From the NCBI RefSeq assembly GCF_000949455.1, contig NZ_JXXK01000006.1:88041-152040 (forward strand): a stretch of 64,000 bases of DNA, in the 5' to 3' direction. Source of the stretch: Ruthenibacterium lactatiformans (GTDB lineage: Bacteria > Bacillota > Clostridia > Oscillospirales > Ruminococcaceae). The notes under the pieces are model-generated. The model was not told where the DNA came from. It did no database searches and worked only from the letters and a program-made list of their open reading frames with translations. The translations under genes and the position numbers were made by a program. Below are positions 25,012 through 34,189 of the stretch, piece after piece. The first letter of the stretch is position 1. Every line of letters begins with the position of its first letter.

Positions 25012-26592
25012 ATGCATTTTTCCGTTTTCAGCGATGCCGAATGGCTGTATCCCGATTCCGCGCACAGCGCGCTGTCCGGCATCAGCCTGCATCTGCCGCG
25101 CGGCGGCCACGACGGCGCCCAGCTTCTGGGCGGCATACTCTCCGGAACGCTTTCCGCCGTGCTCCGCTGGGACGGCGGCCGCGGGCCTGCGGTGCGGCTG
25201 TACCGTCTGCTCCCGGTGGGCGTAAACGAAAACACCTCGCCCACGCTGATGACGACGACCGACTACGAAAGCTGCCGGGAATTCGTCACGCGCAAAGCCC
25301 CCTTCGAGGTCTTTGACGCGCTGAAGCCTTTGACGGAACCGGAAATGCCGGACGGAACACGGCTTGCGCTTTATCTCTGTGCAGAGGCTGCCGCGGATGA
25401 AACGCCCGGGGAATATTCCGGCACGCTCACCGTTACAGTGGGTGCGGACAAGGCGGAGCTTTCCGTCCGCTGCACCGTGCATGCGCCAGTGGTCCCGCCG
25501 CCTGCACAGGCGCGCCTGAGCATGCTCAATTTTTTTGATTACGACGGCCCCGTCCGGCAGCACGGGCTTGTCCGAGGCGGGGCGGACTACTGGCAGGCGT
25601 TCCGAAGCTATGTCCGGGCACAGCTCGACATGCGCTGCACGCATATCCTGCTGCCGCCGGGCGAAGCGGTGTATCGGGACGGCGCGCCGGCCGGGTTCGA
25701 TTTTTCTTTTGCGCAGCAGGCCGGCCGCATCGCCCTGGAAGAGGGCGCCGCCTTTCTGTGCGGCGGGCATGTGGCCCACTGGCACGAATGGGACGACAGC
25801 GAGTATTACCCCAACTGGGACAGCACCACCGGCGTGAGCACTCCGCAGGGATATCTGCAGCTGCGCCTGTATTTTTCCCAGTGGGCCCAGGTCATCCGTG
25901 CCAACGGCTGGCAGGGCCGCATAACGCAGGCGCTGGCCGACGAGCCGCAGACGCACAACGACAAAACTTACCGTGTACTCGCCGCCATATGCCGCAAATT
26001 CCTGCCCGGCGTGCCCATTCTCGACGCGGTGGAAACAACGGACCTGGGCGGCGGCGTCGACATCTGGGTACCCAAGCAGGACACCTATGAAAAATGGCGG
26101 GAGGAATATACGGCCCTGCAGGCCGCAGGCGAAGAAATGTGGTTCTACACCTGCGCCTTCCCGGCGGGGCCGGCCATGAACCGCAGCATGGATCTGCCGC
26201 TTGCCGTGAGCCGTACCGTGCTGTGGATGGGCGCTCTTTACCGGCTGTCCGGGTTCCTGCACTGGGGGTTCAATTACTACATCGGGGAGGATATCTGGCA
26301 CGGCGCCTGCTGCCCCCATAAGGGCGCGCTGCTGCCCGCCGGGGACGCGCATATCGTCTATCCCGGCAAGGACGGCAGGCCGTGGCGCAGCATGCGCTTC
26401 GAGGCCCAGCGCGCCGGCGCCGAGGACTACGAGCTGCTCATGCAGGCTGTGGACGCCGCCCCCGGCGAGGCCGACGCGCTGGTCCGCACCGTATGCACAA
26501 CGTTCCGCAGCTATGCCCGCAGCGGAACGGCGGTGGCGGCCGCGCGCCTGCGGCTGTTTCATCTGCTGGAGGAGGTCGCTCGGAATGGCTGA
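25012..26592 (+). CDS. GH123-like / DUF4091 glycoside hydrolase
   Basis: 526-residue protein with an N-terminal beta-sandwich (about 1-165), a barrel domain and the C-terminal DUF4091 region (WHGACCPHKGALLPAGDAHIVYPG...RFEAQRAGAEDYELL). ALADEP near residue 309 offers the Asp-Glu pair used in the substrate-assisted mechanism of GH123 beta-N-acetylgalactosaminidases. There is no signal peptide, so it would act on imported oligosaccharides. ATG with GCAGGAGGGG upstream. It lies between the kinase and fucosidase genes and overlaps the latter by 8 bp. The activity assignment is inference from the family; a different amino-sugar linkage is possible. Confidence 0.72.
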   Translation: MHFSVFSDAEWLYPDSAHSALSGISLHLPRGGHDGAQLLGGILSGTLSAVLRWDGGRGPAVRLYRLLPVGVNENTSPTLMTTTDYESCREFVTRKAPFEVFDALKPLTEPEMPDGTRLALYLCAEAAADETPGEYSGTLTVTVGADKAELSVRCTVHAPVVPPPAQARLSMLNFFDYDGPVRQHGLVRGGADYWQAFRSYVRAQLDMRCTHILLPPGEAVYRDGAPAGFDFSFAQQAGRIALEEGAAFLCGGHVAHWHEWDDSEYYPNWDSTTGVSTPQGYLQLRLYFSQWAQVIRANGWQGRITQALADEPQTHNDKTYRVLAAICRKFLPGVPILDAVETTDLGGGVDIWVPKQDTYEKWREEYTALQAAGEEMWFYTCAFPAGPAMNRSMDLPLAVSRTVLWMGALYRLSGFLHWGFNYYIGEDIWHGACCPHKGALLPAGDAHIVYPGKDGRPWRSMRFEAQRAGAEDYELLMQAVDAAPGEADALVRTVCTTFRSYARSGTAVAAARLRLFHLLEEVARNG

Positions 26593-27886
26593 CATACAAT
26601 GGTTCTGCGACGCGCGTTTCGGCATGTTCATCCACTGGGGGCTTTACGCCGTTCCCGCCAAGGGGGAATGGTACGCCAGCATCGGCCGCGTCCCGCCCGA
26701 GCGCTACGAAGAATATCTCCGCACGTTCGACCCCGTTGATTACGACCCGCGCGCATGGGCGCGCCTGGCCAGACAGGCCGGCATGAAATACGCCGTGCTC
26801 ACAGCAAAGCATCACGAAGGATTTTGCCTGTTTGATTCCGCCTATACCGATTACAAAGCCACAAACACCCCCGCCGGGCGCGACCTGGTGCGGGAATACG
26901 TCGACGCCTTCCGCGCCGAGGGGCTTCGTGTGGGGCTGTATTATTCCCTGGTCGACTGGCACCATCCCGACTATCCCGCTTACAACGACCCCTTCCACCC
27001 CATGCGCGGGACGCCCGCCCGCCGGGAGGAGCGCTGTGATTTCAGCCGCTATCTCGACTATATGCACGCACAGGTCCGGGAGCTTTGCACCAACTACGGA
27101 AAGCTGGACCTGCTCTGGTTCGATTTTTCCTACGACGGACACTGTGGCCAGGACTGGCGTGCCGGAGAACTTGTGGAGATGGTGCGCACGCTACAGCCCG
27201 GCATCCTGCTCAACAGCCGGCTGGAGGCGAGCGGCGGCTCGCTGGGCAGCCTGCTCTCCGGCGCGCCCACGCCCTGGGCGGGAGACTTCGCCACCCCCGA
27301 GCAGATCCTGCCGCCCGCGCCCCTGTGCCGCCCGGATGGCACGCCGGTCTGCTGGGAGGCGTGTCAGACCATGAACAACAGCTTCGGGTACACAGCCGCG
27401 GACCGGTGCTTCAAAACGGCGCGCACCTGCATCCGCCAGCTGGTGGAATGCGTCTCAAAGGGGGGCAATTATTTGCTGAACGTCGGGCCGGACGCCCGCG
27501 GCAATATCCCGCCGCAGTCCCGCCGCATTCTGTGCGAGATCGGCGAATGGATGCGCCTGAACGCCGACAGCATTTACGGCTGCGGCGCCAGCGCCATTCC
27601 CGCCGCCGCGTTCGGCTGCCGCGCCACCGCCCGCGGCCAAAACCTGTATCTCCACGTCATGGAGCAGCCCGTGGGGCCGCTGGCGCTCACAGGGCTTTCG
27701 CCCGCCGCCATCCGCTCCGCACGCGTGCTCGCAACCGGCGCAGAGGCGGACGTCCTGACAAGCGGCTGGGCCGTGCAGAATTATCCTCAAACCGCGTTTC
27801 TCAGCCTGGCAGCGCAGGCCAACGAAACGCTCCCACTGCCGGATGAAACGGATACCGTCCTCCATCTGACGGTCTCGGAGACATAA
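26585..27886 (+). CDS. alpha-L-fucosidase (GH29)
   Basis: 433-residue cytoplasmic retaining fucosidase. Family features: WFCDARFGMFIHWGLYAVP at the N-terminus, KYAVLTAKHHEGFCLFDS, GLYYSLVDWHHPDY, and LDLLWFDFS, whose Asp (about 180) is the usual nucleophile position, then GNYLLNVGPDARG. There is no signal peptide, so fucosylated glycans must be imported first. It is last in the rightward operon, translationally coupled to the preceding gene. Substrate linkage (alpha-1,2, 1,3/4 or 1,6) cannot be read from the sequence. Confidence 0.93.
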   Translation: MADIQWFCDARFGMFIHWGLYAVPAKGEWYASIGRVPPERYEEYLRTFDPVDYDPRAWARLARQAGMKYAVLTAKHHEGFCLFDSAYTDYKATNTPAGRDLVREYVDAFRAEGLRVGLYYSLVDWHHPDYPAYNDPFHPMRGTPARREERCDFSRYLDYMHAQVRELCTNYGKLDLLWFDFSYDGHCGQDWRAGELVEMVRTLQPGILLNSRLEASGGSLGSLLSGAPTPWAGDFATPEQILPPAPLCRPDGTPVCWEACQTMNNSFGYTAADRCFKTARTCIRQLVECVSKGGNYLLNVGPDARGNIPPQSRRILCEIGEWMRLNADSIYGCGASAIPAAAFGCRATARGQNLYLHVMEQPVGPLALTGLSPAAIRSARVLATGAEADVLTSGWAVQNYPQTAFLSLAAQANETLPLPDETDTVLHLTVSET

Positions 27887-27890
27887 AACG

Positions 27891-27937
27891 ACGGCGGCAG
27901 CCGCATCCATCTGCCCCATGGATGCGGCTGCCGCCGT
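27891..27937. terminator. bidirectional terminator between modules A and B
   Basis: Perfect 20-bp stem with a 7-base loop, followed by TTTTTGCC on the plus strand. It sits between the fucosidase and the convergent alcohol dehydrogenase genes and serves both. Confidence 0.92.
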
Positions 27938-27949
27938 TTTTGCCTTTGT

Positions 27950-29107
27950 CTATGAAAATATATTTTCCAATATTATCCGTGCGTCTTCCTTTTTCATCCT
28001 GCGGGGGTTAAACGCCTGGAACAATTCCATTTCAATTTCCGCCGCCATCCGATCCAGCATGCCGTCGTCCGGCCGTTCGGCAAAGCCCGAAACCGGGCGC
28101 AGACGCAGCGTTTCATCTCTGAAGGCTATGACAGCCCGGCGGACGGCCATGCCGGCCTGCCGCGGTGTTTCGGCGCCTGTGAATGAACATCCGAACATCC
28201 GCCCCACCGCGGCCGTTTTTTCCGGGAGCGCCGGGGCGTTGAATTCCAGCACCCATGGAAGCGCATAAGCACATGCATATCCGTGCGGAATGCCGCACCG
28301 CGCGCCCAGTATATGCGCTACGGAGTGTCCTGCGTGCGTATGCCCGTACCGGAGCATCCAGCCTCCCAGCATACTGGCCACGGCCATATGCTCCCGCGGT
28401 TTTACCGCGTCCGGGTATGACACCGCCAGAGGTAGCCATTGTATGACCGAACGGATATTCCCCTCGCTGATCTGGTCTGTCGGGACGGACGCCGCCGTGG
28501 ATGTGTAGGATTCCACGGCGTGCGCCAAAACGTCCATTCCCGTGGACGCCGTAAGCCCTGCCGGCAGCCCCACCGTAAGCAAAGGATCCAAAACAATATA
28601 CTCCGCCATCGCGTTCGTTGCCAGGATCGGGCATTTGACGTGTTCGGGGCTGGTGATGACCAGGCCGTCCGACAATTCGCTCCCGGTACCCGCCGTCGTG
28701 GGAATCGCCACAAGGCCGCCCGCTTTTTTCATTTCGTTTTTCGGCCCGGCGTAATCCATGATCTTCCCCGGATTGCAGCGCAGCAAATTGATCCCCTTTG
28801 CCGTATCGATGCTGCTTCCTCCGCCCACCGCTATTACAGCGCCGCACCGTTCCGCCCTGCAGAAGGCCGCACCCTCGTCCACGACTTCGCTGGGCGGGTC
28901 CGCCTGTACTTTGTCAAAAAGCGCGAATTCCACCCGTGCCTGTGTCAGGCTGTTTGTTACGCGCTCCACAATACCCGCCTTTTTCACGCCCTCGTCGCAG
29001 ACTACCAGCGCCTTGTCCACGCCGAGCCGGCGCAGCAGCGCCCCTGTTTCCTGTACCTTCCCTGCGCCATACAGTATCCGGGCTTCCTGCAGCAATGTAA
29101 ATTCCAT
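27950..29107 (-). CDS. iron-containing alcohol dehydrogenase
   Basis: 385-residue NAD(P)-dependent group III alcohol dehydrogenase, the fold that includes FucO, GldA and 1,3-propanediol dehydrogenase. Visible: the nucleotide-binding GGGSSIDTAK near residue 95, PTTAGTGSE, and metal-site His residues in HAVESY, HTHAGHSVAHILG and GIPHGYACA. The ATG at 29105-29107 follows GGAAAGGCGG. It is last in module B, 17 bp after the amidohydrolase. A lactaldehyde or other sugar-derived aldehyde reduction would fit next to a fucosidase, but the substrate is not determined. Confidence 0.88.
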   Translation of the reverse strand: MEFTLLQEARILYGAGKVQETGALLRRLGVDKALVVCDEGVKKAGIVERVTNSLTQARVEFALFDKVQADPPSEVVDEGAAFCRAERCGAVIAVGGGSSIDTAKGINLLRCNPGKIMDYAGPKNEMKKAGGLVAIPTTAGTGSELSDGLVITSPEHVKCPILATNAMAEYIVLDPLLTVGLPAGLTASTGMDVLAHAVESYTSTAASVPTDQISEGNIRSVIQWLPLAVSYPDAVKPREHMAVASMLGGWMLRYGHTHAGHSVAHILGARCGIPHGYACAYALPWVLEFNAPALPEKTAAVGRMFGCSFTGAETPRQAGMAVRRAVIAFRDETLRLRPVSGFAERPDDGMLDRMAAEIEMELFQAFNPRRMKKEDARIILENIFS

Positions 29108-29124
29108 TTTACATCCGCCTTTCC

Positions 29125-30057
29125 TCACAAATGAAGCAGCTTCGCTGCATTTCCGTAAAACACCTTGTCCGCAAGAACAGGATCGTCCGCAAAAGCCTCT
29201 TCACAGGCTGCAACAGACTGTGTGATCCCGTCGAAGGGATAATCGGTTGCAAACAACAGCTTATCTTCGCCAAACAATCCGGCCAGTTCCCGCATGACCT
29301 TTGCGTTTTTAAACGATGTGTCTGTATACACATTTTTCCAGCCGTGCTTGTGAACAGCCTGCGCCAGCTCCTCGTACTCCCAGCCGCAATCTCCTCCGGC
29401 ATGCGCGGGAATAAGGATGTAATCCGGATACCGCTCGATCAACGCGAGCATATAATGCAGCTCTCCATATTCCTTTGGCGCCAGAGGCTGATATTTACTT
29501 CCCGGCTTATAATAATCATTGATCCCGCAATGTGAAGTGATCGGCAGGCCCATTTCTCCAAACACCTCTACGGCTGCGTAAGTGCGTTCGTCCGTGAGAG
29601 GCACATTTTGCAGAATGGGATGCAGCTTTAACCCTTTTGCGCCCCTTATGATATCCCTTTTCAGCTTGGCCTTCATTTCCGGGATGGGAAGGCGGAAGTC
29701 CGCACTTGTAAACGGGAGCAGCCTCGGCTCCAGCTTTGAGGCGGCTAGCGCTTCTTCGAAGCTGGAATTCGGCATAACGGGCAGCGACACCGCATAATCG
29801 ATATGGTTTTCATCCAGCGCCTTTTGTGTCGCCTCCAGGCTTCCGTATTCCCATGTCCTCAGTTGACCGGCATCGATCAGGATATTCTGTTCCTCCTGGT
29901 TTTCCGTAACCAGCGCGCGGCTGTAATGATCCCGCGCCAAATCCTCAAACGGGTCCGGATAGGGGGGGAAATGAAGCTGCGGATGGAATACGATGTTTCT
30001 GCTGTCGTGAAAAATATCCCCCAGATGCGTGTGGAAATCAATGATCCTTCTTTTCAT
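29125..30057 (-). CDS. amidohydrolase family 2 metal-dependent hydrolase
   Basis: 310-residue TIM-barrel hydrolase. Metal ligands of the amidohydrolase_2 family are present: DFHTH at residues 7-11, GLKLHP, SHCG, PAHAGG and ATDYPFD. The start ATG (30055-30057) lies after AGAGAGGGGC. Relatives act as lactonases, decarboxylases or C-N hydrolases; its place between a sugar kinase and an alcohol dehydrogenase suggests a step in catabolism of an imported sugar derivative. A terminator-like hairpin just upstream may lower its expression relative to the kinase gene. Confidence 0.82.
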   Translation of the reverse strand: MKRRIIDFHTHLGDIFHDSRNIVFHPQLHFPPYPDPFEDLARDHYSRALVTENQEEQNILIDAGQLRTWEYGSLEATQKALDENHIDYAVSLPVMPNSSFEEALAASKLEPRLLPFTSADFRLPIPEMKAKLKRDIIRGAKGLKLHPILQNVPLTDERTYAAVEVFGEMGLPITSHCGINDYYKPGSKYQPLAPKEYGELHYMLALIERYPDYILIPAHAGGDCGWEYEELAQAVHKHGWKNVYTDTSFKNAKVMRELAGLFGEDKLLFATDYPFDGITQSVAACEEAFADDPVLADKVFYGNAAKLLHL

Positions 30058-30105
30058 GTCCAAAATGCCCCTCTCTTCCATTGTTTCATACACAGGGCAG
30101 CCTGT

Positions 30106-30146
30106 AAAAAGGCCCCGGCCGCGCTGGACGCGCTGCACCGGGGCCT
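30106..30146 (-). terminator. intra-operon terminator/attenuator
   Basis: On the minus strand GGCCCCGG...CCGGGGCC is followed by TTTTT, in the 96-bp gap between the kinase and amidohydrolase genes. No clear promoter follows, so partial read-through is likely. Confidence 0.65.
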
Positions 30147-30153
30147 CGGCTGA

Positions 30154-31089
30154 TCATTCTGCGTCCTTCAATCGCGCCTGGGCGATCCTGCACGCTCCCA
30201 TCGCGGCATCTTCCCGGGCAATGAGCACCTCAACATTGTCATATTTCTCCGTAAACAGCTCTTGAAAAAACTGAAAATGAAGCTTGCTTTTCACGATCGC
30301 ACTGCCCCAGGCTCCCACTCGGAATACCGGCCGCTCTGCAAAATGCAATTGCTGTACAACCGCATCTCCCAGCGAAAAAGTGTGACGCGCCGCCTCTTTG
30401 AGTATTTCAACCGCATAGGGATCGCCCTGCTCGGCCGCCTGGTCCACGACCCTTGCGAGGCCCGGATTTTTCCAGCACATATGTTCAATATCGATGCACA
30501 CGCCAATCAGATCTTCCTTGCGCTCCAAATGCAGCACCTCGTTGAGCATCCTGCTGAGGATGGACGGCCGGGCCCTGCCGTCCATCAAAAGGCTCAGATG
30601 ATTCAGTGCGCGCATGCTGATCCAGCTTCCCGATCCTTCGTCGCCGAAGATGCAGGGAGGCCAGCCGCCGCACCGTGCCGTCTGCCCTTTTTCATTGCAG
30701 CCGAACGCAATGGAACCGGTGCCGGCAATAACGACTGCGCCCACTCCCCCGGTGACGGCAAATTGCGCCACCTGCGCGTCATTTACACACAATACCGGAC
30801 ACACAAAGCCGGAAAGGCCTTTGTAAATGTCATCCACCGCCTGCTGGTCCCGGTCCGTATCCAAGCCTGTCGTCCCGCACACAAGATAAACGCATTCTTT
30901 GCGGGAACCTCCGAATTTTGCCAGGCATGCATCAATATTTGCATTGACCCGTTTGATCACTTCTTCACGTTCCAGGCGGTAATGCGGCGCCGGAGGCCCG
31001 ACGTACTCCGCGACCACGCCGCCCTCCGGGGTACAGGCCCGGACAAGATATTTGGTACCGCCGCTGTCTATGCCTAAGATATATTTCAT
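30154..31089 (-). CDS. BadF/BadG-type ATPase, N-acetylglucosamine kinase-like
   Basis: 311-residue actin-fold (ASKHA) kinase. Phosphate-binding GIDSGGTK is at 6-13; VIAGTGSIAFG and FGDEGSGSWI are the phosphate-2 and adenosine-region motifs of NAGK-like proteins. The closest enzymes phosphorylate GlcNAc or related amino sugars at O6. ATG at 31087-31089 follows GGCAGGGC. It lies 17 bp after the SIS-domain gene, so phosphorylation and then isomerisation or deglycation of the same sugar is a reasonable inference. Confidence 0.84.
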   Translation of the reverse strand: MKYILGIDSGGTKYLVRACTPEGGVVAEYVGPPAPHYRLEREEVIKRVNANIDACLAKFGGSRKECVYLVCGTTGLDTDRDQQAVDDIYKGLSGFVCPVLCVNDAQVAQFAVTGGVGAVVIAGTGSIAFGCNEKGQTARCGGWPPCIFGDEGSGSWISMRALNHLSLLMDGRARPSILSRMLNEVLHLERKEDLIGVCIDIEHMCWKNPGLARVVDQAAEQGDPYAVEILKEAARHTFSLGDAVVQQLHFAERPVFRVGAWGSAIVKSKLHFQFFQELFTEKYDNVEVLIAREDAAMGACRIAQARLKDAE

Positions 31090-31106
31090 ATCATCTTGCC
31101 CTGCCT

Positions 31107-32177
31107 TTATCTTCCGTTATTGTATTTGGTGGGACAGTTTTTCGTATACAGATCATATGCCGGCGACCCCTCAGCCAACCCCAGCAGCTCCGGTACCCGT
31201 GCCGCCAAAAGCTGAGGGAGCAGTACCGCTTCAAAAATCTGCGTGTGGTCATGGCCAGTGCGCAGAGCATGCAGCACTTTCGCCCCCTGGATCGACTCAT
31301 CCGTGGTGACCATATAGGCATAGGGCGAAAAATGGGCATGGCAGCGCGCCAGCTCCATCATGCGCTCCCGTTCTCCGGGCGCGTCACTGATATAGAACAC
31401 CCCGCCCAGTTCCCGGTCTGTCAGAATGATCGGCCCATGCAGATACTCTTCGAATTCAAAGCTCATGGACGGCACCTTGATCGTCTCCAGAATTTTCAGG
31501 CATCCCTCTGTGGCGGCTGCAAACGCACTGCCGCACCCGACCAGTACATATTTGCGAATCTGCACCAGTTCATCCTGATTCCGCCGGAACCATGCTTCCG
31601 TGCGCCGGATATTTTCTTCCATCTGGTTCACAGCAAGGTCCAGCACACCGATCTCCGCATCGTATTTATCCGGCCCGATCGTCCCGGCAGCCAAAGCGGC
31701 CTCCAGCGCGCATATGTAAAAACAAAGCACCGACGCTGTATATCCTACCGTCTTTGGGCCCGCGAGCTCTTCCCCGCAGCCGATGAGCATATGATGGCTG
31801 CTGCGCCGCCGGATCTCACATTCCGCCTCCCCCGTGATGCTGATGGACGGGTAGGCGGCAAGCTGTTCCATCGCCTGCAGCGTGTTGGTGGACGAGCCCC
31901 CCTGCGAGATAAACACCACCATGGGCCGTTCGCCCCGCAGCTGCGGGATGCGTGAAGAGGGTACCGCGCATACGTCCACATCCAACATTGTCTCCATATA
32001 TCCTGCGGCGGCACGCTCCGCATTCAGCGAAGTGCCGCTGCCGATCAGATACAGTTTATCCGGGTTCACCGCACAAAACAGCTTCACAAATTCTTCTGTC
32101 TGTGATTTTCTTTGCTCAAGGATCTGCCGGAGCACCTCGGGTTGGCTTTTCCAGTAATGATACATACTGTTCCCCAT
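31107..32177 (-). CDS. SIS-domain sugar isomerase/deglycase-like protein
   Basis: 356 residues with two sugar-isomerase domains, as in GlmS C-terminal halves, AgaS and FrlB. First domain: IGSGTSLNAE and ISQGGSSTNT; second: VGCGSAFAAATEG and FEFEEYLHGP, the phosphosugar-binding Ser/Thr loops and the catalytic-region Glu. ATG at 32175-32177 after AAAAGGAG is chosen over longer frames. It would convert an amino-sugar phosphate or glycated amine to a hexose phosphate. It lies between the permeases and the kinase gene in one unit. Confidence 0.85.
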   Translation of the reverse strand: MGNSMYHYWKSQPEVLRQILEQRKSQTEEFVKLFCAVNPDKLYLIGSGTSLNAERAAAGYMETMLDVDVCAVPSSRIPQLRGERPMVVFISQGGSSTNTLQAMEQLAAYPSISITGEAECEIRRRSSHHMLIGCGEELAGPKTVGYTASVLCFYICALEAALAAGTIGPDKYDAEIGVLDLAVNQMEENIRRTEAWFRRNQDELVQIRKYVLVGCGSAFAAATEGCLKILETIKVPSMSFEFEEYLHGPIILTDRELGGVFYISDAPGERERMMELARCHAHFSPYAYMVTTDESIQGAKVLHALRTGHDHTQIFEAVLLPQLLAARVPELLGLAEGSPAYDLYTKNCPTKYNNGR

Positions 32178-32215
32178 GAAATCATTTCTCCTTTTCAAAG
32201 TCTTCCGGCAGCGGC

Positions 32216-33046
32216 TCATCCCTTCAGGCCTGATGTAGCGATGCCTTCAACAATATATTTTTGGAACAAAAGATATACGGCTACCGGCGGAATGCCGCTG
32301 AGCAGCATCGCAGCGATTTTTACGCGGCCTTCAATCCAGGAACCATCCCCCAGAAGACCGGCCACCAAAACGCTGACGGGCTTCCATTTGGTTCCCGCCA
32401 CCAATGTCGGCCACAAAAAGGAACCCCACACCTGCATAAACTGTATGACCGTCACCGTCAGCAGCGGCGTGGCCATCAGCGGCAATACCACACGCAGAAA
32501 TATTTTCAAATGCCCTGCGCCGTCTATCTCGCCGGCTTCTATCAGTTCATGCGGCATGCTCTCCAGAAACTGTCTGATGATGAATACCGCAAATGCGGAC
32601 GGAATGGACGGAATTGCGAGGCCGATCAATGTATCGCTCCAACCCAGGTTATACACAAATCGGTAAAGGGGGATGATGTAAGTGATCATCGGAAGCATCA
32701 TGCTCGACAAAATAAGCATAAAGATCACATCACGCCCCGGAAATTTAAAGCACGCCAGCTCATACGCCGCCAGAGAGGACACGATCAGCATGCCGACGAT
32801 GGTCACGCTCACATAGATAAGCGTCTGGAGAGTTGACGGTGACATATTGGTTTGCAGCAATGCCTGTTTGATGTTTTCGATGCCGCTGGACAGCGAATTG
32901 GGATAAAATGTAGAAACGATCCCTCTGTCCGCAGTCGAAAATGTCACGCTGATCAGCTGCGTAAAGGGCAGCAGGCACACGACCAGCCAGAAAAGTGCAA
33001 ATATCCAGCTGAATATCTTTGCCGCCGGAGAAGTTTGCTTCATCAT
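32216..33046 (-). CDS. carbohydrate ABC permease (MalG type)
   Basis: 276-residue membrane permease with six helices and the coupling loop SMPHELIEAGEIDGAGHLKIF. It ends YIVEGIATSGLKG, typical of MalG-type (CUT1) permeases. The start MMKQ at 33044-33046 has GGGGGCGG upstream; it begins 13 bp after the partner permease's stop. It imports the sugar handled by the downstream SIS, kinase and amidohydrolase enzymes, using a separate ATPase. Confidence 0.92.
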   Translation of the reverse strand: MMKQTSPAAKIFSWIFALFWLVVCLLPFTQLISVTFSTADRGIVSTFYPNSLSSGIENIKQALLQTNMSPSTLQTLIYVSVTIVGMLIVSSLAAYELACFKFPGRDVIFMLILSSMMLPMITYIIPLYRFVYNLGWSDTLIGLAIPSIPSAFAVFIIRQFLESMPHELIEAGEIDGAGHLKIFLRVVLPLMATPLLTVTVIQFMQVWGSFLWPTLVAGTKWKPVSVLVAGLLGDGSWIEGRVKIAAMLLSGIPPVAVYLLFQKYIVEGIATSGLKG

Positions 33047-33059
33047 AATACCGCCCCCT

Positions 33060-34043
33060 TCAATTGTCCTTGTTCTTACAATTGCGGTAAACAATCTGGA
33101 GCAGCGTAATGGCGAAAATAATAAGCATCAGCACAAAGCCTTCTGCACATGCACGCCCCAAATTGCCCGCTTTGCCCGAATATACGTTGCCCACAATCTC
33201 CATGACCGGATAGCTGGCAAACGCATTCTTGCCGCCGATCACGCCCACGGCGCTGGAGTTGGAAAGCACCCACGGGATGTCATAGGTCTGGATCGCCCCG
33301 ATGAAGCAATTCACGACCACAAAAAACAGCACCGGCTCCAGCATTGGGATGGTGATATGGATCCACTGCTGGAATGTACTTGCACCATCGATTGTTGACG
33401 CTTCGTACAGATCGTTAGGAATATTTTTCATGCCGGCGGTCAGGATGATCATGTTGAAACCGATGGCGCGCCAGAGGTCAATGATAATCAGAAGCGCCGT
33501 AAAATACCCCGGCGTCAGACGCCAGGTAACGCCTTCGCCAATTCCCATTTTAGCCAGAAGCACCGCCACCAGCCCGGTGTCCGCACTCATCAGCCACAGC
33601 CAAACGCCCGTAGCCAGAAAGAACGGTGCAACATACGGCATAAAAAACGCGCCGCGCAGGAAATTGTGCATGCGCCCGCGGAACTGATTGATCACCAGAG
33701 AAATGACCGTGGCAAAAATAAGGTTCAACGGCACCACCAGCACCACGAAAAGCGACAGGTTTTTCAGTGAAGTCAAAAAGCGTTTTCCCTGCTGCGTTCC
33801 TTCGCTGAGCACGGTTTTAAAGTTCTCAAACCCGACAAAAGAAATTTCCGCATTTGTTCTGGTAGACCAATCAAAAAAGCTCATCACCAGCCCATAAAGC
33901 ATCGGCCACAAAATAAAAACGCCGAAAAAGACAACAAACGGCGCAAGCCCCAGATAGTGCTTTCCGTACTTGCGCCAGAAAGCTCTGCCTCTGGTTTTCC
34001 CACGACTCTGCCCCGTAACACGTTTTGCGGCTGTATTTGCCAT
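33060..34043 (-). CDS. carbohydrate ABC permease (MalF type)
   Basis: 327-residue CUT1 permease partner. A basic N-terminus (about 25 residues) is followed by six or more helices; the coupling loop is NIPNDLYEASTIDGASTFQQ. ATG 34041-34043 with AAAAGGAGAG upstream. It follows the binding-protein gene after two long hairpins and precedes the MalG-type permease. Confidence 0.92.
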   Translation of the reverse strand: MANTAAKRVTGQSRGKTRGRAFWRKYGKHYLGLAPFVVFFGVFILWPMLYGLVMSFFDWSTRTNAEISFVGFENFKTVLSEGTQQGKRFLTSLKNLSLFVVLVVPLNLIFATVISLVINQFRGRMHNFLRGAFFMPYVAPFFLATGVWLWLMSADTGLVAVLLAKMGIGEGVTWRLTPGYFTALLIIIDLWRAIGFNMIILTAGMKNIPNDLYEASTIDGASTFQQWIHITIPMLEPVLFFVVVNCFIGAIQTYDIPWVLSNSSAVGVIGGKNAFASYPVMEIVGNVYSGKAGNLGRACAEGFVLMLIIFAITLLQIVYRNCKNKDN

Positions 34044-34099
34044 GGCGCTCTCTCCTTTTCACCTGATTCTTCCCAGGCCCCGCCCGAATGGCGCGGGGC

Positions 34100-34171
34100 T
34101 ATGGCCAACCCGCCAGAAGCCTCTCGCGGGCTGGCCATAACCGTGGGTGTGCGGCCGGGCCGCACACCCAC
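34100..34171 (-). other. paired GC-rich stem-loops downstream of the SBP gene
   Basis: Two hairpins: TATGGCCAaCCCGC...GCGGGcTGGCCATA (34100-34139) and GTGGGTGTGCGGC with its complement (34143-34171). There is no T run. They lie just after the SBP stop and probably protect the SBP mRNA, as after the other two SBP genes in this window. Confidence 0.65.
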
Positions 34172-34189
34172 ACAGCTTACGCAGCCGGT

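Noticed and set aside
10584..27937. Module A as a Bacteroides-type SusCD polysaccharide utilisation locus
   Set aside because: There is no SusC/SusD pair; import is by a lipoprotein-type ABC system as in Firmicutes.
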